Source: Pampus argenteus
Taxonomy: Eukaryota > Chordata > Actinopteri > Scombriformes > Stromateidae
Assembly (NCBI GenBank): GCA_036937835.1
Contig: CM072869.1
Coordinates: forward strand, 12,111,501 to 12,175,500
Direction: 5' to 3'
DNA length: 64,000 bases
The notes beneath the pieces were generated by a model, which worked only from the letters and a program-made list of their open reading frames with translations, made no database searches and was not told where the DNA came from. A program made the position numbers and the translations under genes. This document shows positions 43,733 to 54,748 of this stretch, piece by piece. Position 1 is the stretch's first letter. Every line of letters starts with the position of its first letter.

Positions 43733-46665
43733 CCCTGTAGTCACTCGATGTAACATAGAAGATGGGAAGAAAGGCCAGCCAAATTATGCAGGTGGTGTAC
43801 ATAGTGAATCCAATAAACTTGGCTTCGTTGAAGTTCTCGGGGCACTTCCTGGTCTTGAAGGCATACCTAGAGGGAGATAGTTATTTATGATTAGACATCT
43901 CGAAAAAAAAGACATGTTAGCTACTTTGACCTCTGCCAGAGCCAAGCACAACTGTTGAACCTTGTTTAAATCAGAAAACTGTACCAAAACTCAGGTAACA
44001 AAGTGTAAAGCCAAATAGAACCAGCTCTGCTACACTTACACAGTACACAGGATGACCAAGAGCACATCGTATCCTAGCGACAGCAGCATGCTGGAGTCGC
44101 GTACGTTACACTTGAGGATGACTGTCTGCCGTCGTTCTGGTAACGTGAAGCGCCGTGTCCCGGGAACTTCCAGCAGCAGCCACACCGAAACCATCACTAA
44201 CTGGACCGAGATAAGACTCAGACAGATGAACACCTGAAAAAAGAAGAGAAGAGAGGAAGGTAAGGTCATCAAAATCCTGACAGATGCAGATAGAAGGACA
44301 TGATCCTGCAGTCGTTCACCTGTGAGGAAGGGCTAATGAACCGTGGCCTTGCTGCACCCGCTCCATCTTTCACCCCACTGAAAATCCTGGCGATTCTGTT
44401 GGTTTTGGTGAGAAGGGCAGAGTAGCAGACAGCGAATGACGTACCCAGGCCAAGGCGTCGCAATGCACAGATGGCAGGAGAGGGCTTGGCCAAGAAGAGG
44501 AAAGTCATGGCGTATGACATGAAGACTCCCAACAGGAGGATGTAACAGAGCTCTCTGCCTGATGCTTTCACCAGCGGTGTGTTATTGTGCCGAATAAACA
44601 CCCAGAACACCAGGCCAGTGCACATGAACCTGGGGACAGCGGGAGGAGTTATTCAGCCAGACAGTAGAAGTAAATAAAAAATAAGTATTGCAATAACTAC
44701 AGAATCACCTTCTGATATCAAAATCATTTCATCACCTGTATTTACCAACGGAAAAGTGGTCTAGTAAAATCAGAATATCTGATAGTTGTAAATAAATGCA
44801 TTGAGCCTCAACTCTCTTCTTTCCTCCCAACGCATCTATACACACATTCACACACACACACTTACACCTCTCAGAAACTGACATCATGTTGACAGCTCTT
44901 TATCACTCACCCTACACAGGCAATAGTAATTGGACCAATGGCCCAGGCATCTTCCCACATAATATAGTCCTCAGGAAGGTCGTAACAGGATGTCAGGTCG
45001 TCGGTAGGCCACTGGCCAGGAGCACAGGGCGAGCATGTGAACTCATCAGCCAGGTATTCATGAGGCTCACAGGCTGTACAGATCCAGCAGCAGTACTCAC
45101 CTGGGAAACAGGAATAGGAACGGCAGAGTATGACAGCCTGAGATTTTTCAAAAGGCACTGCTGTTTGGTATGGTATGCAACTGTGACAAAAAAGAACATT
45201 GTTGAAGTTTAGTCACCTACCTGCCTGCATTTTCTTCATCTCATTGCGCTCGCAGGGATCGCTGCACTGCGAAGTGGGCACCACTTCTCTGGGCCAGTGA
45301 ATCAGATCGTTGCTCAGACTCAGACTCTCTGCCCATTCACCTACTGGCACATAAACATAGCGATCACCAGAGCGCTGGTAGCTGAAGATGTTGTATCGGC
45401 CAATACCGTCCCCCTGGGAATCAAATTTCACGACCGTCTCAATGCCTGGAGGAGAGAAAGGAGCTAGAGGGGAGATGAAGAGTGAAAAAGAAAGTGATAA
45501 GATGAGTGCAAAAAGGAGATTAAAGCTAAACAATCACAAACAATCATCCCATTGATGTCTCATTGATGCCTCTTAAAAGCAGCAGTGAGGACAGAGACAA
45601 TAAGCCATGGCCAGTTAAGCCTGGGGGTGCAGAACTGACAGCGAGGAGCATTATAATAGCATTTTCATTACTAAGACTAGCCAGTTACAAAGGTATTTGC
45701 TAAGAGGTTATAAATGGCTGGTATACTTGGTGGTGTTTGTGTCAATGGCCTTCCATCTGTCCCTAAGGTCACATAGGGACAAAACGATGTTCCAAATTCT
45801 GATCTGACAAAGTTTATTACCAAATGCATCATTAATAAACCGCATGCCCATGAAGTCATATAGGTATGAAAGCAGAGGACTGAATCCCTGGGCAGTGCTA
45901 TAGCTACCCACACACTGATAGAATTAGCCTTTGGGTCTCTTATGTGAGGGAGGTACACTGCTGAAACTGCCAAATTGGTTTGTATACAAGTTGTTATGAA
46001 AGGATTACCATCTAACCTGAGGATGTGGGAAAAAGAGACTGTAAAATTGGCAGGATGTCTGAAACCATTAAAAAACAAGGAAAAAAAGCTTCTATGAACT
46101 GGGAAAAAAGTAACTTCATGATGTGTTGCAGGCAGCATTGGACCTGACAGAGCTGACAGTTGGTCGTTTTGACATAGACAAAGTGTATGTCAGTCCTTCA
46201 CTGCCACTTCTGTCTTTACAGTGGAGCAATCAACACTGTGCTGCACACGGCTGTGTGTTATATTCTGCTGCCTCTCCTGTCAAACGATGATGTGGCTGGG
46301 AATAGTGCAGCATACGTTGGGTTTATAAAGCATCACTCTTCAACGTATAACAAGGCTCTTGGTCTTTACTGCACAGCAGCATTGATGATACTGTGCTGCT
46401 CTCCGCATATCTTTGTGTCTTTGGCTTACTGAAGAAATCAAGGGCCTTATTCTTTCTTCCAACATACAGCTTGGAATCAGTGGAATGAACCAGAATATTG
46501 CGAAAAAGCTGTTGGCTGAAAAGTGTGTATGAGGATGTGTACACACACGCACGCGTGTGGAAGCTCCATTGGGTTTTACTTTACAGTGTGATGGTTAAGG
46601 TATTGCTCTGAGCGCTGTGGGAGGCTGTGCTGACAAAACCAAAGCTCTGACCCTGCTGTTAGTGG

Positions 46666-46702
<37 letters not shown>

Positions 46703-49247
46703 ATGCAACACTGACAAGGGCCAAAGCTGTGCTATTGTTGTGAAAGCTCAATGTGTTCAGAGAAGAATGGTGTGTCAAATGGCAGCAGAGGGGGTTAGAG
46801 TTTATGAAATCCATAAATCACAGAGACAGCATAACCCTTTATATTTCTCCTCTCCCTCTCTGTTGCAGGAAATTCTATGTGTCAAGTCTTTTTTGTAATT
46901 TTTGAGCTAAATGTTTTGGTGACAGTTAAATGAAAATGATTTCAATAAGAAAATGCTGATAATATCTTCAGACGAAGGAGCGTGAATCCATTATACTGCA
47001 AGTTGGCAGATAATAAAGTCTGCTAATAACACAGAGCAATAAGACATGCCAGGACCTCCTCCTCTTAGACACCCATACACACTCACAGAAACACTTTGCC
47101 ACTAGCTAATTATCATAACTACACCTTATTAGGACCTTAGATGTGTGCTGAAGCCTAATTAGCTGTATGTGGTAATTATGTGTAATACAGACTAAAGAGA
47201 TAATGGCATTAGCCTAAAGACTCATTTAAGGGCGTTGTATTGTCCTTGACTTCTCTAACAGATCACATCCAGCGAGCAATAGACTCTGGGGACTGGTAGT
47301 TCCTCCCTATAACCAACACCAGCGACCTTGCTGACGTGACAGAACAGCTTATCAGAAAAGTGTATGAGGTGCAAGTTTGAGCTGGTGAAGGCCACCAGGG
47401 CTCCTTTGGTGACTGCATAGAGCTGAGACAGGCAGTCCAGGTCCTTGACCGTTGGATGCCACTCTCTCTCAACCCCGAAGTTATCCAGACATTACCCAGT
47501 AGAGCTGTAGTATACTTGTATGTATCTAAAATTTGGACCTGATGATGGTGCTAGATGAACATATTTATTACAATTCATCCTGAGGGGGACATGAAGGTCC
47601 TGTTTTGTGTGATCTCATCCATACAATAGTTCCTGTGGCGCAGTCCACACCCACAGCTCTCAGTGAGTTTCCATGTCTTCAAGGTGTCGGCAGTAACCAA
47701 AACTGGAATATGACATGTTCAAAATCAAAATGCAAAGTGCCCTTGTGAATTTGTTGAACAGCTTGAGCCACAGAATATAGTTAAAACAGTTTTAAAAAAA
47801 AGCAAATAAAACTAGGTGCAACAAACTGTGATTATAACCCAGCCTGACCAGATCCCTAATTTTTTGTGAGACACTTTAGCCTTCCTGCTAACTCGAGAAA
47901 CACCTTATTATTCTGGATTAATTAGAAGCATGGTGAAAACAGGCTTTTCATTCAGAAGCTGAGAAATTAATTATGTTCTTGGCCATGTCGGACTAAGGCG
48001 AAGCCCAAGGGGGATTGTGGGTATTAAAGGAAGGGAGAGAGAGGATGCAAAGGGGCTTGGGAGGAATGAGTAGGAATAAGTAATCTAAAAGTGAAGAGAA
48101 AGAGAGAGTGGTATACAGACTCATAGACAGAAGGGGGATCTTTTCTTTGTGTGTGACTAAAAATTCAAAAGCTGGCTGTTGATTAGTTCTTGGCTAGGGA
48201 ACAGAGAATTATAATTTCAAACATTAATTCACCCGAAATACTTGATTTAATCCTGATTCAATCTTAAAGTAAACACTGCTTATAGAGGCATACACACTGT
48301 GCTCCAGGTAAAATGTAAATGTACTGTGGCTTTGCCCTGCGAATTATTGTGACCATCCTTCCAGAGACATCGTTCCTCTCTTCTTTACACATCTGTGTCC
48401 CACAGAAAGAGACACATCCGGAGCATATACAGTTTTTGACAGAGGGATGCGCTCACATGTCACAAATGCACACACAGACAAATCACATTAGCTATATTCG
48501 TTCTCCCTGCAGATTTGGTCCCCAATGACGGCGCACTGCCTGGGCCACAGAGCAACAGGCCACAGAGGAATGGAGTTTCAGATAAGGTGGAGAAAAGAGA
48601 AGTCTAAAACAAGGCAAAGAAATCAAGGCGCAGTAGCCGAGAGCTGAGGCTTGACTGAAGGAGAAGTGGTGAGATACAGGAGACAAAAGAAAGAAACAGC
48701 AGGCCAAATGCAGGATATGCTGGGGGGTAGGCGACAAGATAAGGGCAAAGAAAAGAGTTAAGTGACAAGGGAGAAGAGGGAGAATAATGGTAGAGAAAAG
48801 GAGAGGCGATAGCAAAAGAGGAAAGCAAGAAACTGACGTGATGGCAAAGAGATATAGGTGGATGGAGGAAAGCCTTTACTCTGAGGAATCAATAGAGAAA
48901 AGGTGAAGGATGGCTGGAGTGAGGGATGAGGAAAGTGAAGGAGTGGATGAACAGACTGACGCAGAGAGGTGGTGGAGGCAGGAGCGCAACCTTGTGAAGT
49001 CTTGTGAGTGGGAATGTGCTGTTTTTGAATGGAGAGAGAGTTTCTGGGTGAGAAAGACAAAAAGAATGGAGACATAGAAAGAGATGTAGACTGAAAGACA
49101 GAGTGACAGAGACAGTGCGACAGAGGGAGAGAATGAAGAGAGGGAAAGGGAAAGAAGGAGTGAAGGTTGTTCTCTATCATCTAAACGTTGCAGTAAGCTC
49201 TCTGTTCAATATGGCCCTGAAGGCACACCGCCTCTGCTAACACGCAT

Positions 49248-49278
<31 letters not shown>

Positions 49279-49287
49279 CACACACAG

Positions 49288-49319
<32 letters not shown>

Positions 49320-52300
49320 ACATCAGTGCAGAGAAGGGGGAATATCACATCTATCACCACTATTTGAACAGAAGACTGTGTGCATGTGTGTATATACTGA
49401 TCTGGTTGCTGCAGATCGGGGAGATGGGTGGGTGGGAGTTGAATGATGGCTAGGAGAACTGTGTGGGTTGGGGGTGTCTGCAATTTCATGCTGATAAAAA
49501 AAAACAACCATTTCAAGCTGGCTGTTATGTATGTGTGTGTTTTGTGTTGCATCAAGTGCCTCATAAAAACAAATGTGCCCATGTGTCTTTTACTAGTTGG
49601 TGGGGAGCAGTTCCCATGATCTACAGATCGGATCACTTCAACAATTGATAATAGTGTCAGCTTCATTACCATAGCAACTAGCACGATGAGACTAGATGAA
49701 GAGACTGGCATATGAAAACACACTCTTAACCACACAACATATTGTCACGGTGCACCAGTGTCAGTAATACACAACAAAAAACAGCCCTAACACAGTCCAT
49801 TCTGCTGTGTAAGTCCAGGAGAGGGAGATAGTAATTTGGTGGAGTGGGGATTGTGAAGATATATCTAAGAATATGCAATGTAAAGTGTGTAATGAACATG
49901 CATGTGTGTTCAGAAGGAGATGGGAGAGAGATCTGAAGAGTGCACTGAACAGTGTTGATTTTCCGTCTGCTACAGTTCAGACTGAGAGCACTGCGGAAGG
50001 TGATGCTGCAGTATTTATACCCCACATTCAACCTCACCTCAGCTCCTTCCTCGCATACTGTAGATAGAAAGATGTATATGTACAGCAGTGAGAGTGAGTC
50101 AACAACTCAAAACAAACAACAGTTTCCAGTCAAACCTCACCAAGCCATCGACATCCCAAATCACTGTCTCAGCTTCTTTGAGTGGCATTTTTTACCGATA
50201 CAGCTGTTTGTGATGCTGTCCCTGGTGTCACTGACACTGAGCTATAAAGAACTCTTTGTACATGCTATTACTCTTTCCCTACTGCAGAATAAAGACACGT
50301 GCCTCATGGACATACATCAGTAGTGAAAAGAAGGGAGGGAGGGATAGAGATGATCAGACAGAGATGTAGGGAAGTTTCAGTGGGATTTACACCTACTCTC
50401 CTCTTTGCTCCTTTCTGCTCCTCTCTTCTTTACTCCAGAGCATTTTCAACTTACTGTGAGTAAATCTACATATTTCCTCTGCCCCTCTCTCTATGCAACC
50501 TAAAAGGGAGTGGTTATCATTTGTGCCAACCAAAGGTTGCAACTGCAATCGGCTTGACTGTTTCCTCTTTTTCCCTCTCCAATTTACTCATACTCTTTCC
50601 TTCTTTCTGTCTTTTGATTTGTAGCAGAAATGAAGATGGGGAATTTCAAAGAGAATCCTCTTTTTTTTTTTGCTGACGCATGCTGTCCCATTCCAGCATT
50701 GCCTCAGCGCCTCATCTTTAACACTTTTACCTTATCCCAAACTCTAATTTCTTGTTTAAGTCTGCCTGTCAGTCTTAGCTGTAAGTTTCTGTCGCCCTCC
50801 CTCCATATGTGATACCATTCTTTCGCCCTCCATCCATCCCTCAACATTCACCCTCCCCAGTGTCCCATGGCATCGATGATGTGTTAGTCCTGTTTGTCGG
50901 CTGTTTTGATGTCTGCTCCTGGTCACGGTTGGTGGAGAAATAAGCACTCTAAACTCTAAACCCGTGTTGGTCCCCGAGACACAGCAGTTTATTTATAACA
51001 CTTTCTTTGTATGCCATCTGTCAGTCAAGCCAATCCTCTGTCTCTTCTCTCCCAAGTCTACAGAGACTGACAGACAGACAGGCAGCCTGCTATATGAGCT
51101 TTTATAACACACACAATCTCATTAGTGCAAAATAGAAGAACATGGCTGAAGGATTAACTGCAGCTCTCTTTCCTCAAAGCAACTTTGTAGTATCGTATGA
51201 ATTACGCATGGGTAATGAGTGTCAATGGCAGTCTGTCTTCGACAATACGTAGCAATTAAGTGGATTTGTCTCAGTACTTTTTATGTTCTGTGGCTTGGCT
51301 GCTTTGGCTGTGCAGAAGGACAACATCCCTGTGTTGCTCATGAGAGGACTGTTAACTAGGCACAGCACTCACATTCCTGTCTATTTCTCACTGTCTTTCC
51401 TTTTTTATCGCCATCTTCCTCTCCAACATTCACTTTTTTCACTCTTCATGCACCTCATCTAGGACTCTCTCTGCCATGCTCTTGCGTTCTTACCTGTGAA
51501 GGTAACATCAAGGATGTAATCCCTGTAGAGTCTGCGCCCGTCCAAGGCCTTCATGCTGTCGCACAATTTGGTTGTGTTAAAGCACAGGCTTCGTTGCATA
51601 TTATGGAGGGCATAAGCCATGGCGTAGACAGCGTTTACCACAAACATGATCTTGGACTCTGGTTCAAAGTTACTTTTGTCCATTGACAAGTCCTTCTCAC
51701 ATGGTGGGAGAGGTGTTTCATTTAATCCAGTACCTCCCCCTCCTCCTGTTCCTCCTCCACCCAAGGAACACTGGAACTTCTGCTCCCAGAATTCCCTGTA
51801 CCAGGGATTTCGATGGTTTTTGACTGGGTTCAAGCTGAGAAAGTAACGGTTGAACTCTGGCAAGGGATTGGCTGCCAGCTCAAGTGTGATGGCTCCTTCA
51901 GCAGTGACCTCATTTCCTTTGACAATGCTTTCTTGTGCACCCCAACCATCACTGGCCACCCAGATGAAGGAGGCATTAAGCCTGGCAGCAGCTGCTAGCA
52001 GCTCTCTGGCATCGTCACTGCGCAGGAAGAGAACGGCCACACGGGCGTTAGGCTTCTGGAGGAGCTGACGGATCACAGCTTCATAGGACTTCTTAGCATT
52101 AGAACGCCCAACCTGGACAGAGAGAGGATTTTAATATAATGACAGATGTACTGTATTGTATAGGCTGCCTCTACACCCAAAAGGTTTGTTAGCTGTTAGT
52201 GAATAGTTATCATAATCATTCATATGAAGAAACAAAGAAATGTGTTCTGTACTTTAGTCTCACACCAATATGCATCTCTGTAGCGAATGAGACAAAAAAT

Positions 52301-54707
52301 GTGAAAGCAGTCAGTATTTGAGGTAAGCTTTCATTTTCTGGGTCATGGCAGATAACGCCACTGTAATATAAACCCAATATGTGCGTAGGACAAGATAAGA
52401 CATTGAGACAAACTTTTAGAAGAATTTAGTGGCCCATTCATTGTTAATGCTGCAGCTTCAGGCCATACATCAGTGTGACAATGCAGATTAAAATGTTGTT
52501 GGTGTCTGGCTCTGAGCAATGTTTATATATTCTTATATTCATGCAGTTTGGACCACATAAATAAACTCATATTCTATGATATATTTTGGATTATATCCTA
52601 TGCCTTACCTTCTCTGAAGTGGCTATACAGATGTTTCTCATCCGGGCCTCTTGCTCAAAGGCCTCTATGCCTGTTTCACCGTAATCTCCCTCGGATGCCA
52701 CTGTGGACACATACGTCCAGTTGAAGAAGCGGAGGATCTCAGCCATGGCTTTGGCCTGGTAGAAGTCAGGGGGCACAGTGCGGGCAAAGTAATCGTAGCG
52801 ACTCTTATCGCTGAGCTTGGCACTGGTCGACGCATAGCTTATCTGAGGAATCTGGAAAAGCCTGAGAAGATTGGCAACCTGGAGCGAGAGATTCAGTAAA
52901 ATCAGACATAAATCAAGACAATAAAATGTTTCTGTTTAATGAATAGTACAAACTTGAGAGTTGATGGAGACATCAAGCTAATACATTTATGTAATGTTTT
53001 TGTTTCAGAATACATACTGGGATTATAGAGGAGAGAAACCCATTCTAGTTGATAGATAAACATCAACTGTTGAGACTAACAAGATAAGTGCACAATAACT
53101 TAATGGATTATAAAATATACCATATCTGAATAAGCCATTATTATCATGTTTTTGGAGTTTGATCTAAATAGACTGATTTCAATCACAATTTTGTTGAACA
53201 CACTAGTACTAATACTGTAATCTGATATTTCAATTAAATTGGATAACTCTAATTCTTACTGCTAGTTTGTAATATTAATTGTATGTAAAGTGACAAGAGA
53301 TGTCTACCAGTCACACTGAAGTTACACTGTTGATAACAGATGGGCATCAGTCAGGCCTGCAGTGTGGAACTGTGTCAAGTATTTACAATGCAAATGTTTG
53401 TAGAGGTGGCAACAACAGAGCCATTTATTGTACAATTAATTTAATGGAGCACTTGCAAAACCGTACAAATACACACAGATCGCAGGGAACTGAGTAGAAG
53501 AGATGAAGTATCTCAGAAACAAAACAGATGACTTGTGTGTGGATTAAAAAGGAAAGAAACTCTCTGGCTGAGAAATGTGTCCACTCCTTGGATTACTTGA
53601 AAGATGCAACCCCAATTAGTTTCATAACAGATACTGGGAGTTTAGATCAGCCACTGCTGAGTTCAACATTTTTGAATAGAACATCTGATCAATACTGGGC
53701 ACTGGGTACACAATAAAGATCTTAATAAATAAAGTAGTGTACCTTTCAGTATCTAGGGAGCTCCATTCTCTAATATGCCCAAAGGGGAAAAAGGAGACTG
53801 ACCCAAAAGCATCTAAAATAAACACTTTGCAGCACAACACCCACTGGACAAACCCACACAGTGTCTTTGTAAAATGTGATACTTTCTTCTTGGTAGCTGG
53901 GAAGTAAAGACGTTTGTATCAAGATCACCAGGCAGCAGAGAAAATAATGATGTGTATGAGAAATATCAAAACAGATCAAATGTAGTATCTGCATAGTAAC
54001 TGCAATGAAATCATTCAACCACAGCTATTTAAAGATATGCCTAACTGCAGGGGTATAGTGTTGTTGTGTTGAGTGTTTCTCTTCTCCCTTTTGACCCACT
54101 GCTTTGTACTGGAGACCGTATCTCCATGTGTCAAGCCCCTCAGTTAAGCAAGTGATAGGAACATTTGATCATATATGATTGGCACAATGTCAAAAACATG
54201 GAATGTAAGACCCACAAAAACAATTGGAATGATCCTTTAACTAATATATATTTTTTTCCATCAAAGGGAAAATTAATGTGAATATTTGAAGATTAAAAAC
54301 AATGTATTAAGTGCAAGCATATAAGCACAAAATAGCACACACGCACACACACAGTTCAATAAATCACTGACTCATGCATTAGTGATGGACATCATCTGGG
54401 GTCTGTTGATGTCCATATAATATTCTCTTTTACTGTTGATAAGGGTTTGGTTGTGTTCTCTTCATTACATTTTAGACACCAACAACAATAGAAACATAAT
54501 TGCTACATACAGATGCACCACAAAGGCATGTAAGCATACACTGACAAACATGCACGCACATGCAAATAAACACAAACTACACAGCCATTCTGTTCTTGCC
54601 TCAGTTTAATCCTTTTAGAGCGCATCTCTCTGAGCTTTTCTATATTTCATTCATAGCTCAGTTGATGATCTGTTTTGACAACATGTCAGAATCTTATTAG
54701 ACTAATA

Positions 54708-54748
<41 letters not shown>

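Larger units (their letters stand above)
45464..51493 (-). other. grm3: GRM3 intron 4 (6.0 kb)
   Basis: The longest intron. It carries the startless frame at 47.3 kb, an AT-rich TAATTA-containing block at 47.1-47.2 kb, a 600-bp purine tract and microsatellites. Confidence 0.85.

Noticed and set aside
45677..46138. 153-codon minus-strand frame just upstream of GRM3 exon 5
   Set aside because: Looked like an extra GRM3 exon, but exon 4 joins exon 5 directly in phase 1 and the frame has no receptor motifs.
49181..49735. 184-codon minus-strand frame
   Set aside because: Partly translated CA/GCAC microsatellite, no conserved motifs, inside GRM3 intron 4.
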